Counted from the first letter of the stretch, positions 7,275 to 18,142 are shown. The stretch is DNA of 53,196 nt from Gordonia desulfuricans NBRC 100010 (GCF_001485495.1 NZ_BCNF01000066.1:1-53196); one strand, 5' to 3'. Notes: generated by a model from the sequence alone, not told the origin. Program-made: numbers and translations.

Positions 7275-10200
7275 TCATCTGCCGCCGCAGGGTGGCGAGT
7301 AGTCCAGCCCGTGGACGTGGACGGTCCACTCCTCCTCGGTGATCCCGTCGCCGGGCCGGGCGCACTCGTCGTCGAGCACCGCGCGCGGTTCCACATCCCA
7401 GGACCGGATCAGCCCCTGCTGCCCGGACACCAGGATGTGGTTGTCGGAGACGAACCGGACATCCCACACCCGGCCCGGGAACGACCGCAACACCAGCCCG
7501 GCGGATGCGGAGTCACCGTCGAGATCCCACACCCACACCTCCGAGTTGGAGCCGCCGGCGATCACGCGCCGACCGTCCGGGGAGAACCCGGCACTGTAGA
7601 GCTGCCCGGCCGGTCCGGCCATGGTCGCCACCGTCCGCGGATGCAGGGGATCGGACACGTCGGCCACCTCCACGCTCTTCTCCTCCGAGGTGGCCACGAC
7701 CCGCGTACCGGTCCGGTCCCAGCGCACCGCGAGTGCCGCCCCGTCGAAGGTGATCGGGTCGGCCAGTGCCCGCGGATGCGCCGGATCGGACAGGTCGAGC
7801 ATCCGCACACCGCCGGTGGTCGTGGCCACCGCGACGTGCCGGCCGTCCGGTGCCAGGGACGCCCACCACACGCCGCCCCCGGTGTCGAAGGTGGAGACCA
7901 CGCGGGGTGCGGTCAGGTCGGACGCGTCGATCACGGTGAGGATGTTGGAGTCGGTGGCGCCGGTGACGGCGAGTCCGGAGGCCTCGCTGTAGTCGACCGT
8001 CTCGTTGAGGGTCGGCTGCGCGGCGACCGCACCGATCACCCGGGGTCGCGCCGGATCGGAGTAGTCGGCGAACTGCACCTCACCGGTGACGGTGCCGATG
8101 GTGACCACCTTGCCCGACGGCGACATCACCACCGCACCGGAGTAGACGAGACCGGGAGCCGGCACCAGATCGGGACCCGCCCGGGTCAACCCCGTGTCGC
8201 CGATGTCCCACTGGGTGAGCCGGCCGTCGGTACCGGTGTCGGCGGCCACCAGCCGGCGACCGGCACCGTCCACCGGGATCTGGAAGACGTTCTTGGAACC
8301 GACGAAGGTCATGTCGTCGGCGGGCGGCCAGTCCTGGACCCGGCCGTCGTCGCTGGCGGCGATCACATGCCTGCCGGCGAAGACCACCGACACCACATTC
8401 GACGAGTTCGCCAGCACCCGCGGTGAGGTGGCGGGTGCGGTGAGGTCGAAGATCCGCAACGAGTTGTCGGCGCCGGCGGCGGCGATGTGCGTGCCGTCGG
8501 CGTTCACCGCGACCGCGGTGACATAGCTGGTGAAGCCGCCGAATCGCTGGACATCGCGGGGGGCGGCCGGATCGGTGATGTCGTACACGCTCACCACGCG
8601 ACTGCGCAGCGCCGCGACCAGCCGGGTGCCGTCGGGGGTGAACGTGAGGCCCTGGGCGAGTTCGTTGTCGCGCCAGTCGTCGAGGAGGATCTGTCCGGAC
8701 GGTTCGATCCGGTCTCCGGCCACCCGCCACAGGTCGATGCGCCGGTTGGCGGCCGAGGTGGCCAGGGTCGCGCCGTCGGGGCTGAAGGCGACCGCGCCGG
8801 CGACACCACCGGCAGCTCCGGGCAGTTCGACCTGACGCCACGCCCCGTCCGCCGACACCCACGCCTGCACGCCGACATCGGGCCCCGATGCGACGACGAA
8901 GCGCCCGTCCGGACTCACCGCGAGGGCATTCATGTCCCCGGTGACGCCGGGAACCTGTCCCCCGCGGACCGGACGGGCCGGGTCGGAGACGTCCCAGGCC
9001 GTGATCGCACCGCGACTGCCGATCAGCAACGTCTTGCCGTCGGGGAGGAATGCGGCCGCACCGAGACGGTCATCGGACCCGGTGGCCCCGTTGAAGTCGC
9101 CGACCTGCCGCTGGATCCCGGTGTCGTCGGAGACCTCGAACAACCGCACCTGGCCGGCGCCGCCGATGGCCGCCGCCAACGGGCCCGACCGGGCGAGCAG
9201 CAACGATCCCGCCACCCCGACGAACCGGATCGGCAGGGCACCCGAGGTGGTGTCGATCAGCTGGGATCGCGCCTCCAGCGTCGGGGAGATCTCGTATCCG
9301 ACCATCGCCATCTGCGCGGCGAGCAGCGGATCACGGTCGACGAGATCGGCCGAGACCACCGCCATCTGCTGCGACAGCGCCTGGTTGCGGGCGTCCTCGG
9401 CCCGTTCACGCTGGTGCACGGCATTGACGCCGGCCACCACCGCGGTCACCGCGGCGAGTACCGCCACCACACCGAACACCGCGGCGAACGTGGCGAAGCG
9501 ACGCAGCTGCCGGGCCCGACGCTGCTCGTGCTCGGCCTGGTCGCGGACCCGCGCAGCACCCGCGGCAAGGAAGTCACGGCCGGTCTCATCCGGGCCGATC
9601 CGACCGGCATCGCCCTGCGAAGTCCCGACCGGCACCGGTCCCGTGGGAGCGAGGCCTGCGGAGCCGGTGTCGGTGAGCGTGGCGAACATCTCGAGTCGCG
9701 CCTGCGACGGCAGCAGGTCGTCGGGCCGGCCATTGCTGTCCCACGGCTCGGCGAGCGTCCGCAGCCGCCGCAACAGCAGCAACCGTTCACGGTCGGCGTC
9801 GATCCATTCGGTCAGCCGCGGCCATGCGGTCAGCAGGGCCTCGTGCGCGACCTGCGCATGCGACGAGGTCACCGTGATCAGGCGGGCCGCGGCAAAGGTG
9901 TCGAGCACCGGCGCGGTGTCCGGGCCGAGGTCGGCGAGCCGGACGGTACGGCGGGTGACGGTGTCCTCGTCGACGTTGACCATCGCCAGCAGGATGCGGC
10001 GGGCGGTGGCCTGTTCGGTGTCGTCGAGCTCGGCATACACCGACTCCGCGGTCTGCTCCACGGCGCCGGAGATCCGGCCGGTGGCGACATAGTCACGGAC
10101 GGTGAGCCGTCGGCCGTCGGACTTCTCCCAGGTGGCGCGCAGCGCGTGGGACAGCAGCGGCAGCACCCCGGTGTCGGTCGGCCGGTTCGGCGACGCCGGC

Positions 10201-11132
10201 GCGACGTCGTCGAGGAGCATGGTGACCAGGTCGTCGTCGACGGTGGCCCCGGCGGACTCGGCGGGGCGGACGATCACCTCCCGCAGTTCGGCGCGGGTCA
10301 TCGGCGGGATCAGCTCCTGGGCGGCGGCCAGGATCGGGGCGAAGGCCGCACTCGCCGCGGCCCGCCCGTAGAAGTCGGCACGCAGCACCGCCACCACCAC
10401 CGCCCGGCGCCCGGCCGTCCGCCGATCGATCTCGGCGAGGAACGCCGACCGCGTGGCCTGATCGTGCTGGGTCCACAGCTCCTCGAGCTGATCGATCACC
10501 ACCGCCACCGGCACGTCGGCAGGCACCTCGGCGATCCCGTCGAAGGCCGCCGCGAGCGAGGCGATCGGGTCGTCTCCGGGAACCCCGATCACCGAGCGCC
10601 AGCCGGCGAGCGGACCCGGGGCACCCACCCGCGCCAGCAGACCGGCCCGCACCGCAGACGACTTGCCCACCCCCGACGCGCCGACGACCACCAGCGCCGG
10701 GTACGGCTCCCCCTGCGCCGGATCGGTCACCGGCTCATCCGGCAGACGCCCGACGAGGGTCCGCTCCAGCCGGTCGACGACGGCGTCCCGGCCGAAGAAC
10801 ACCGACCCGTCCGCGGTGCCGTATGCCTCGAAACCGCGATAGGGGCAGTCGGCCGTGGCACGCCTACGCGACCGGCGCGAGGAGCGTTCGGCCGCCGACC
10901 ACCACCGCGCGAGGTCGTCGTCGGTGACCACGCCACACGTCCGCAGCACCCGCTCGAACATCTCGCGACTGGCCTTGGTCGGGGCGTGCTGTCCGGCGAA
11001 CCAGCCCGCGACGGTGCCCAGGAGGGCGTTCGCCTCGGTCGCCACATCGCGCACGCTCAGACCCGAATCCTCACGCAGCCGGGTCAGTGCACGACCCAGC
11101 TCGTCGCGAGTCGATACAGATTCCGGGCTCAT
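7275..11132 (-). CDS. HTH-STAND NTPase-TM-WD40 repeat signalling protein
   Basis: A 1285-residue multidomain protein. Residues about 8-80 form an Xre-like helix-turn-helix (LRTCGVV after a GTVAGWFAG recognition segment). About 98-440 form a novel-STAND (nSTAND1-type) NTPase with Walker A GASGVGKSS at 151-159 and Walker B VVIDQLEELW at 211-220. A transmembrane helix lies at about 546-568, followed by a short charged coiled stretch (RERAEDARNQALSQQ). The remainder, about 620-1285, is a WD40 propeller array with recurrent FSPDG and WD-type blades. The ATG at 11132 has GGAGGGG seven bases upstream. Such proteins are ATP-switched scaffolds or sensors that read a signal with the propeller; the topology implies an outside-facing propeller. 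The function is unproven. Confidence 0.88.
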   Translation of the reverse strand: MSPESVSTRDELGRALTRLREDSGLSVRDVATEANALLGTVAGWFAGQHAPTKASREMFERVLRTCGVVTDDDLARWWSAAERSSRRSRRRATADCPYRGFEAYGTADGSVFFGRDAVVDRLERTLVGRLPDEPVTDPAQGEPYPALVVVGASGVGKSSAVRAGLLARVGAPGPLAGWRSVIGVPGDDPIASLAAAFDGIAEVPADVPVAVVIDQLEELWTQHDQATRSAFLAEIDRRTAGRRAVVVAVLRADFYGRAAASAAFAPILAAAQELIPPMTRAELREVIVRPAESAGATVDDDLVTMLLDDVAPASPNRPTDTGVLPLLSHALRATWEKSDGRRLTVRDYVATGRISGAVEQTAESVYAELDDTEQATARRILLAMVNVDEDTVTRRTVRLADLGPDTAPVLDTFAAARLITVTSSHAQVAHEALLTAWPRLTEWIDADRERLLLLRRLRTLAEPWDSNGRPDDLLPSQARLEMFATLTDTGSAGLAPTGPVPVGTSQGDAGRIGPDETGRDFLAAGAARVRDQAEHEQRRARQLRRFATFAAVFGVVAVLAAVTAVVAGVNAVHQRERAEDARNQALSQQMAVVSADLVDRDPLLAAQMAMVGYEISPTLEARSQLIDTTSGALPIRFVGVAGSLLLARSGPLAAAIGGAGQVRLFEVSDDTGIQRQVGDFNGATGSDDRLGAAAFLPDGKTLLIGSRGAITAWDVSDPARPVRGGQVPGVTGDMNALAVSPDGRFVVASGPDVGVQAWVSADGAWRQVELPGAAGGVAGAVAFSPDGATLATSAANRRIDLWRVAGDRIEPSGQILLDDWRDNELAQGLTFTPDGTRLVAALRSRVVSVYDITDPAAPRDVQRFGGFTSYVTAVAVNADGTHIAAAGADNSLRIFDLTAPATSPRVLANSSNVVSVVFAGRHVIAASDDGRVQDWPPADDMTFVGSKNVFQIPVDGAGRRLVAADTGTDGRLTQWDIGDTGLTRAGPDLVPAPGLVYSGAVVMSPSGKVVTIGTVTGEVQFADYSDPARPRVIGAVAAQPTLNETVDYSEASGLAVTGATDSNILTVIDASDLTAPRVVSTFDTGGGVWWASLAPDGRHVAVATTTGGVRMLDLSDPAHPRALADPITFDGAALAVRWDRTGTRVVATSEEKSVEVADVSDPLHPRTVATMAGPAGQLYSAGFSPDGRRVIAGGSNSEVWVWDLDGDSASAGLVLRSFPGRVWDVRFVSDNHILVSGQQGLIRSWDVEPRAVLDDECARPGDGITEEEWTVHVHGLDYSPPCGGR

Positions 11133-11192
11133 CCCGAATCCCCTCCGCCGGCGAGATTTGCGCAGGTCAGCGTATCGGAATTCGTATCGACT
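11109..11192. promoter_or_regulatory. Repeated GTATCG elements in the divergent STAND/LuxR promoter region
   Basis: CGTATCG occurs twice as a direct repeat (11171-11177 and 11183-11189), 12 bp apart. GTATCGACT at 11184-11192 is repeated inverted as AGTCGATAC at 11109-11117, just inside the STAND gene. The clustering suggests a binding site for one of the two HTH proteins encoded on either side; this is inference. Confidence 0.35.
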
Positions 11193-11331
11193 TGGCTCTG
11201 CTGACGGTTTCGACACGTCCGTGAGAGGTTCCGGGGACCAGGATTGGCCCGAACGGACGACAGTCCACCCATCCACACAACGGTGCCCCCACTCGATCCG
11301 AGGTCACCGATCCCTCGTCCAGGAGGCAGCG

Positions 11332-11649
11332 ATCATCACCGGAACCGACCGTCCCGCACCGTCCGGACGGTCCGCACCCACCCCCACCGGTCGTCTGCGC
11401 GTCGTCCCCGCACCGGCTTCCCGGCGGCCCCGACTGTCCGACCGTGAGATCGAGGTGATGCTCACGTGGCTACGCGCCGAATCCAAGCAGGAGGCCGCCG
11501 GTGAACTGTTCATCAGCGTGTCGACGGTGAGCACCCACATCTCGCGGATTCGGGTCAAATACGAGTCGGCCGGGCGCCCGGCGACATCCAAGTCGAGTCT
11601 GTTCGTCCGTGCGATCCAGGACGGGTACGCCACCCTCGACGACTGGTGA
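11332..11649 (+). CDS. Small LuxR-type HTH regulator with apparent ATC start
   Basis: The C-terminal 75 residues are a GerE/LuxR helix-turn-helix: LSDREIEVMLTWL, then SKQEAAGELFISVSTVSTHI as recognition region, then RIRVKYESAGRP. No receiver or sensor domain is present. The best ribosome-binding site, AGGAGG at 11321-11326, stands 5 bp before ATC 11332 and 8 bp before ATC 11335. No ATG, GTG or TTG in this frame lies at the right distance. The nearest in-frame conventional start is GTG 11221, which has no good Shine-Dalgarno and would add an unremarkable 37-residue leader. From ATC 11332 the product is 105 residues. It is divergent from the STAND/WD40 gene and may be its partner regulator. Confidence 0.65.
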   Translation: MITGTDRPAPSGRSAPTPTGRLRVVPAPASRRPRLSDREIEVMLTWLRAESKQEAAGELFISVSTVSTHISRIRVKYESAGRPATSKSSLFVRAIQDGYATLDDW

Positions 11650-11682
11650 ACCCGCAGCCGCACCGGCAGATCTCGGCCGGCC

Positions 11683-11779
11683 GCTCCGCCGGCAGGACCG
11701 TACAGACGGCTCCGCCCGCAGGACCGTACAGACGGCTCCGCCGGCAGACTCGATCAGACGGCTCCGCCGGCGACGACCG
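11683..11779. repeat. 26-bp tandem repeat, 3.7 copies
   Basis: Units at 11683-11708, 11709-11734 and 11735-11760 share GCTCCGCC(G/C)GCAG and end CAGACG; a partial fourth copy (11761-11779) merges into the terminator stem that follows. The first two differ at one base. The array lies in the untranslated region just after the LuxR-type gene stop. Confidence 0.85.
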
Positions 11780-11818
11780 ACCACCCCGGTTCGCGAGGTG
11801 GTCGGTCGTCGCCGGCGG
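11764..11818. terminator. Strong bidirectional terminator (22-bp perfect stem)
   Basis: The arms 11764-11785 and 11797-11818 are perfect reverse complements over 22 bp, with an 11-nt loop. The element sits between two convergent genes, the LuxR-type regulator and the Ag85-like gene, so it can serve both. There is no run of T, as is usual in GC-rich actinobacteria. Confidence 0.85.
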
Positions 11819-11884
11819 CATATACCGCACCGCAACCGCGATCATCGACGAGGCGCCGCATCCCCATCGGCGCCTCGTCGGCGA

Positions 11885-12856
11885 TCAGCGGTCGAGGAAC
11901 CAGCCGGCGCGCTTGGCGCGCCAGACCATGTCTTCCCAGTAGTCCCACTGATGAGTGCCGACATTGGGAAAGTCTGTGGAGATCCGGATGCCCTGCAGGG
12001 CCGCGGCGACCTCGAACGCCCGTGACTGGGCGAGCGCGACCACCTCGAGCGGGGTGCCCTTGACCGACGCGACGGCATCGGTGTTGTGCGGACCCCACGT
12101 CGCCGATCCGGATGCGACGCGGATCTTCATCCCGCGCATCCGCGGCAGCTGGACGAGGGCGTCGTTGCGTTCCCAGCGCGGCGCCCACGGCGGACCCCAC
12201 ATCGCGTCGGCGCTGAGCGGGCCCACCCCGCCCTCCACGCCGGCGTCGAGCAGGGCCAGTCGTACGGCCTCACGCATCGTCGGCGCCGAGATGTTGACGT
12301 AGCCCGACATGGAGAAGACGTGCGAGATGCGCGCCCGGTGGTAGGCGCCGTAGATCATCGCCGCGCCGCCGCCCATCGAGATCCCCATGACCGCGTACTT
12401 GTGCCACGGCCCCACGGCCAGGCCGCGGGCGTCGAGGGCGCGGACGATGGCATCGAGCCGGCACGTCCAGCGGTAGCGATAGGCGATCTTGCTGCCAGGG
12501 CTGGCCGACTCCCAGTCGGTGTAGAAGCTCCCCAGACCACCGACCGGCTCCACCACGTTGACACCCGACGACGCCATCCGCTGGATGCGGGTCTCGTGCC
12601 GCCAGCCCGACATGTCGCTCGTCGCGCGCAGACCGTCGAGCGCGATGACGGTCTTGTAGTTACCCGGTCGGCTCCAGATGTCGACCGGGCTCGCGGGCAT
12701 ACCGCAGCCGCCGACCTTGATCCGGTTGAAGGTCGCCGCCTCGGCGGGACCACCACCGCTTGCGCCGACGATCACCAGCGCTGTCGCAGCAATCACCACC
12801 GCGATCACTCGCCGGCCCACGCGCTTGTGAACCGACCGCTTCAAAGGGGAACGCAC
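11885..12856 (-). CDS. Secreted antigen-85-like mycolyltransferase/esterase
   Basis: About 323 residues with an N-terminal signal peptide (basic VHKRVGRR, hydrophobic VIAVVIAATALVIVGA, probable cleavage after PAEAA). The mature part has Ag85 hallmarks in order: VIALDGLRA, a GW after it, GGLGSFYTDW, the nucleophile elbow GISMGG with Ser at about 160, and GTHQWDYW, whose His is the likely catalytic residue. Ag85 proteins transfer mycolic acids to trehalose and arabinogalactan in the cell envelope. The start is uncertain: GTG 12856 gives a typical signal peptide, GTG 12916 a longer n-region. One of several paralogs is expected in such genomes; its exact acceptor is not deducible. Confidence 0.85.
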   Translation of the reverse strand: MRSPLKRSVHKRVGRRVIAVVIAATALVIVGASGGGPAEAATFNRIKVGGCGMPASPVDIWSRPGNYKTVIALDGLRATSDMSGWRHETRIQRMASSGVNVVEPVGGLGSFYTDWESASPGSKIAYRYRWTCRLDAIVRALDARGLAVGPWHKYAVMGISMGGGAAMIYGAYHRARISHVFSMSGYVNISAPTMREAVRLALLDAGVEGGVGPLSADAMWGPPWAPRWERNDALVQLPRMRGMKIRVASGSATWGPHNTDAVASVKGTPLEVVALAQSRAFEVAAALQGIRISTDFPNVGTHQWDYWEDMVWRAKRAGWFLDR

Positions 12857-13044
12857 GGGCGGAACAGTATGGCCCCGGAGGCCTCGGGAACACCCCGAAA
12901 CGGGCGCCGTGACCACAGGGCGCCCCCATTGATACCAACCAGTTACCCAAGTGGCTATTGGTGCAGGATGTTACTAATGTGACTCGTGTGGTCTATCTGT
13001 CGGCGATTTCGGCGGTCATCCATCCACGCACCGATTCCACGCCG

Positions 13045-13116
13045 CAGAACCCTTCCGGCTCGATGTCACAGAACCCTTCCGGCTCCATGTCACAGAGCAC
13101 TCCCGGCTGCAGGCCG
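13045..13116. repeat. 24-bp tandem repeat, 3 copies
   Basis: Units at 13045-13068, 13069-13092 and 13093-13116; the first two differ at one base, the third is diverged. They lie between the start of the Ag85-like gene and the end of the HEAT-like gene. No gene was seen in 12857-13130; the unit could be read as an 8-residue repeat but nothing supports translation. Confidence 0.75.
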
Positions 13117-13130
13117 CAGCGCACTCCCGC

Positions 13131-13825
13131 TCACAGCAGGTGGGCCATCCGCTTCTTTGTGCGGTTGGTCTTGACGATCCACGCGAGGTCGGGGTCTGTG
13201 GTGTCGAGGGCGTCGAACACGGCCAATCCCGGTTGCGGATCGGCTGCCACCGCCACACTCCAGCAGTAGCCAAGGCTCTGTCGCAGGACTCGCGCTGCGG
13301 GAGTGCGTCGTGATGCACCCACGGGTAGCGCGCCCAAAACAGCCGTCGCGCGGCGACAGACCTCGACTGCCACCGCTGCCGCTTCGGGTGTGCGTAGCAG
13401 GCGCGGCTCGCAGATGGCCGCCGTACCTGCCCGCGCGATGAGCGGGTTCGGGTCACCGGCCCAGTCGCGGGTCAGCGACTGCACGGCGTCACCATCGGCG
13501 TCCGCGGCCTCCTGCACGCCGATCACCACACCTTCACGCACCCGCCATCGGTCATCGACGGCCAGCTCCCGCAACCGTGAGCGCGATGTCGGGTCGGCGA
13601 TCCGGGTGCCCAAGCAGATCGCCCCGCACATCACCTGGTACTCGTCGTCGCTCCGCAGGAGCCGGTCGACCAGTTGTGGATCATCGGCGACCTGGTCACC
13701 GCGATCGCCAGTGACGTATTGGCCCGCGGCCCCGGCAGCCCGGAGTTCGCATCCAGAAACCCCGGCCATTCGGCGCGGTCCAGTCGCCGCAATCGGGCCG
13801 CCCACTGCTCCACCGCCTTCGACAC
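13131..13825 (-). pseudogene. HEAT-repeat-like protein, frameshifted
   Basis: The C-terminal 150 or so residues (DDPQLVDRLLRSDDEYQVMCGAICLG, then alternating Arg/Ala-rich helices) look like a HEAT-type helical repeat protein. The matching N-terminus (VSKAVEQWAARLRRLDRAEWPGFL, LPGPRANTSLAIAV) is in a different frame. The two frames meet at about 13690-13705; adding one base in GCGGTGACCAG would join AIAV directly to DQVADDPQLV. So the gene carries a single-base deletion, or the sequence has an error. The intact product would be about 230 residues, starting at GTG 13825. The gene stands alone; its function is unknown. Confidence 0.65.
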
Positions 13826-13990
13826 CCCGACAGCATACGGCGATACAGACGGGCAACCGGCGTCATCGGCGGACGCATGGTCACCACGCATCCTGACGGT
13901 CGATTCGCCTACCGCCCAGCGGTTTCCGAGCACCGACAACGCAGGTCGGCGAGTCGGGCCAACCGCCGGCCGACGGCACGACCGACACAA

Positions 13991-14028
13991 CAGAGCGCCC
14001 CAACCGCGAAAGCGGTTGGGGCGCTCTG
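13991..14028. terminator. tuf terminator hairpin
   Basis: A 17-bp perfect stem (13991-14007 with 14012-14028) closed by a GAAA tetraloop, flanked on both sides by T-rich sequence. It lies 124 bp after the tuf stop and probably ends the str operon transcript; it could also act on the plus strand. Apart from this hairpin, nothing else was seen in 13826-14151. Confidence 0.9.
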
Positions 14029-14151
14029 TTTGTCAGACTCGGCGAGTCAGATCGACAAAGTGAGACTCAGAGAATCACTTGTTGATCCGTGACGCAGGCC
14101 CACGCCCGAACGACAACGCTCACACGCTGCCGCGACGGGCGTGGCAAATCG

Positions 14152-15342
<1,191 letters not shown>

Positions 15343-15472
15343 TTGATTGTCCTCCTGGACTTGTTGCTCTACTGGGCGGATCCCAGCAGGGGTTTTCTCT
15401 TACGTTGTTCGCGCCGTGGAGCACACCTGGTGGTGTGCCAGCGCTTCGCCAAAACCTCTGGCCGAGTAGGGA

Positions 15473-17578
15473 TTACTCGCCGGTGGCCTTCGCGATGATT
15501 TCCTTCGACACGTTCGCCGGAACCTCGGCGTACGAGTCGAACACCATGGAGTAGTTAGCCCGGCCCTGGGTCTTCGACCGAAGGTCGCCGATGTAGCCGA
15601 ACATCTCCGACAGCGGAACCTGTGCCTTGACGACACGGGCACCACTGCGCTCCTCCATGGCCTGGATCTGGCCACGGCGGGAGTTCAGGTCGCCGATCAC
15701 GTCACCCATGTAGTCCTCCGGGGTCGTGACCTCGACGGCCATGATCGGCTCCAGGATGACCGGGCTCGCCATCTTCGCGGCCTCCTTGAGGGCCTGCGCG
15801 CCGGCGATCTTGAAGGCCATCTCCGAGGAGTCGACGTCGTGGTACTGACCGTCGAGCAGGGTGACCTTCAGGTTGACCAGCGGGTAACCGGCGAGCACAC
15901 CGTACTGCATCGCGTCCTGCGCACCGGCATCCACCGACGGGATGTACTCACGCGGCACGCGACCACCGGTCACGGCGTTCTCGAACTCGTAGGTTGCGCC
16001 GTCTTCGGCATCGACCAGCGGCTCGAGCTTGATCTGGACCTTGGCGAACTGGCCCGATCCACCCGTCTGCTTCTTGTGGGTGTAATCGTGCTTCTCCACC
16101 GTCTTGCGGATGGTCTCGCGGTAGGCGACCTGGGGCTTGCCCACGTTGGCCTCGACCTTGAACTCGCGACGCATGCGGTCGACCAGGATGTCGAGGTGGA
16201 GCTCGCCCATACCGCCGATGACGGTCTGGCCGGTCTCCTCGTCGAGCTGCACCGAGAAAGTCGGATCCTCTTCGGCGAGCTTCTGGATCGCAGTGCCCAG
16301 CTTCTCCTGGTCGGACTTGGTCTTCGGCTCGATCGAGACGTTGATGACCGGGTCCGGGAAGCTCATCGACTCGAGCACGATCGGGGCGCTCGAATCACAC
16401 AGGGTGTCACCGGTGGTGGTGTCCTTGAGGCCGATCATCGCGTAGATGTGTCCCGCGGTGGCGTCCTCGACCGGCATCTCCTTGTTGGCATGCATCTGGA
16501 AGAGCTTGCCGATGCGCTCCTTCTTGCCCTTGGTGGCATTCAGGACCTGGGTGCCGGCGGAGATGTGACCCGAGTACACGCGGACGAAGGTCAGCTTGCC
16601 GAAGAACGGGTGCGCAGCGATCTTGAACGCCAGGGCCGAGAACGGCTCCTCGGCGGAAGGCTTACGCGACAGCTCCTCTTCCTCGTTGCCCACGGCGTGA
16701 CCCTCGACGGAGGGGACGTCCAGCGGCGACGGGAGGTAGTCGATGACCGCGTCCAGCATCGGCTGGACACCCTTGTTCTTGAACGCCGAACCACACAGCA
16801 CGGGATAGAACTCGCGCGAGATGGTGACCTTGCGGATCGCGGCCTTGATCTCCTCGGCGGAGAGCTCCTCGCCACCGAAGTACTTCTCGAGCAGCGCCTC
16901 GTCGGTCTCGGCGACGGTCTCGAGCAGCTTCTCGCGGTACTCGGCGACCTTGTCGACCAGGTCCGCGGGGATCTCCTCGATGGTCGGCTCGGCGCCGATC
17001 TCGACGGTGCCGCGCCAGGTGATGGCCTTCTGCTCGATCAGGTCGACGACGCCGTCGAAGTTGTCCTCGGCACCGATCGGGAGCTGCAGCACCAGCGGCT
17101 TGGCCCCGAGGCGGTCCTCGATGGTCTTGACGGTGAAGTAGAAGTCGGCGCCCAGCTTGTCCATCTTGTTGACGAAGCAGATGCGGGGCACGTCGTACTT
17201 CTCGGCCTGCCGCCAGACCTGCTCGGACTGGGGCTCGACGCCCTCCTTGCCGTCGAAGACGGCAACGGCACCGTCGAGCACGCGCAGGCTGCGCTCCACC
17301 TCGACGGTGAAGTCGACGTGACCCGGGGTGTCGATGATGTTGATCTGGTTCTTGTTCCAGAAGCAGGTCACGGCCGCGGAGGTGATGGTGATACCCCGCT
17401 CCTTCTCCTGCTCCATCCAGTCGGTGGTCGAGGCACCGTCGTGGGTTTCACCGATCTTGTAGTTGACACCGGTGTAGTAGAGGATTCGCTCGGTGGTGGT
17501 CGTCTTGCCGGCATCGATGTGCGCCATGATGCCGATGTTGCGAACCTTGTTGAGGTCGCTGAGCACTTCCTGTGCCAC
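15473..17578 (-). CDS. fusA: Elongation factor G
   Basis: 701 residues, full length. EF-G catalyses GTP-driven translocation and, with RRF, ribosome recycling. It shows AHIDAGKTT (G1), RGITITSAA (switch I), DTPGH (G3), NKMD (G4), and the C-terminal domains ending in [13 protein letters not shown]. The start is GTG 17578 with GAAGGGA upstream. It is 87 bp after rpsG in the str operon. No unusual residues were noticed. Confidence 0.99.
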   Translation of the reverse strand: MAQEVLSDLNKVRNIGIMAHIDAGKTTTTERILYYTGVNYKIGETHDGASTTDWMEQEKERGITITSAAVTCFWNKNQINIIDTPGHVDFTVEVERSLRVLDGAVAVFDGKEGVEPQSEQVWRQAEKYDVPRICFVNKMDKLGADFYFTVKTIEDRLGAKPLVLQLPIGAEDNFDGVVDLIEQKAITWRGTVEIGAEPTIEEIPADLVDKVAEYREKLLETVAETDEALLEKYFGGEELSAEEIKAAIRKVTISREFYPVLCGSAFKNKGVQPMLDAVIDYLPSPLDVPSVEGHAVGNEEEELSRKPSAEEPFSALAFKIAAHPFFGKLTFVRVYSGHISAGTQVLNATKGKKERIGKLFQMHANKEMPVEDATAGHIYAMIGLKDTTTGDTLCDSSAPIVLESMSFPDPVINVSIEPKTKSDQEKLGTAIQKLAEEDPTFSVQLDEETGQTVIGGMGELHLDILVDRMRREFKVEANVGKPQVAYRETIRKTVEKHDYTHKKQTGGSGQFAKVQIKLEPLVDAEDGATYEFENAVTGGRVPREYIPSVDAGAQDAMQYGVLAGYPLVNLKVTLLDGQYHDVDSSEMAFKIAGAQALKEAAKMASPVILEPIMAVEVTTPEDYMGDVIGDLNSRRGQIQAMEERSGARVVKAQVPLSEMFGYIGDLRSKTQGRANYSMVFDSYAEVPANVSKEIIAKATGE

Positions 17579-17665
17579 GTGGTTTCCCTTCGGGAATTGC
17601 TTTGTACAAGGGACTTGTCGCCCCGCGTGACCGTGCGGGATGCGACGGTCACGCGGAGCAGGTTC

Positions 17666-18136
17666 TCACCAGCGGTAGTGCGCGAACGCCCGGTTGGCCT
17701 CGGCCATCTTGTGGGTGTCCTCACGACGCTTGACCGAAGCACCGAGGCCGTTGGAGGCATCGAGGAGCTCGTTGGCCAGACGCTCGACCATGGTCTTCTC
17801 GCGACGCTGCCGCGAGAAGGTCACCAGCCAGCGCAGCGCCAGGGTGTTGGCGCGACCCGGCTTGACCTCGATCGGCACCTGGTAGGTGGCACCACCGACG
17901 CGGCGGCTCTTCACCTCGAGGGTCGGCTTGACGTTGTCGAGGGCGCGCTTGAGGGTGACGACCGGGTCGGTGCCGGTCTTCTCGCGGGCCTGCTCGAGGG
18001 CCTGGTAGACGATCCGCTCGGCGGTCGACTTCTTGCCGTCGAGGAGGATCTTGTTGATCAGCTGGGTGACCAGGGGCGAACCGTAGACCGGGTCGTTGAT
18101 CAGCGGGCGCTTGGGTGCGGGTCCTTTACGAGGCAT
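17666..18136 (-). CDS. rpsG: 30S ribosomal protein S7
   Basis: 156 residues, the normal length. S7 nucleates assembly of the 30S head and contacts the E-site tRNA. It begins [12 protein letters not shown], carries the family signature VNVKP-like [20 protein letters not shown], and ends FAHYRW, as in other actinobacteria. The start follows rpsL by six bases with AGGGGAG as ribosome-binding site. Confidence 0.99.
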   Translation of the reverse strand: MPRKGPAPKRPLINDPVYGSPLVTQLINKILLDGKKSTAERIVYQALEQAREKTGTDPVVTLKRALDNVKPTLEVKSRRVGGATYQVPIEVKPGRANTLALRWLVTFSRQRREKTMVERLANELLDASNGLGASVKRREDTHKMAEANRAFAHYRW

Positions 18137-18142
18137 GACTTA

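Noticed and set aside
8487..11204. A very long plus-strand open frame antisense to the STAND/WD40 gene
   Set aside because: High GC leaves few stop codons in antisense frames. The translation is His/Arg/Gly-rich with no domain, whereas the minus strand shows clear motifs.
11683..11779. CRISPR array
   Set aside because: The units are contiguous, without spacers, and too few; no cas genes are present. It is a tandem repeat.
13016..13456. A minus-strand protein with an 8-residue repeated tail over the 24-bp repeats
   Set aside because: It overlaps the better-supported HEAT-like frame and has no family resemblance or ribosome-binding site.
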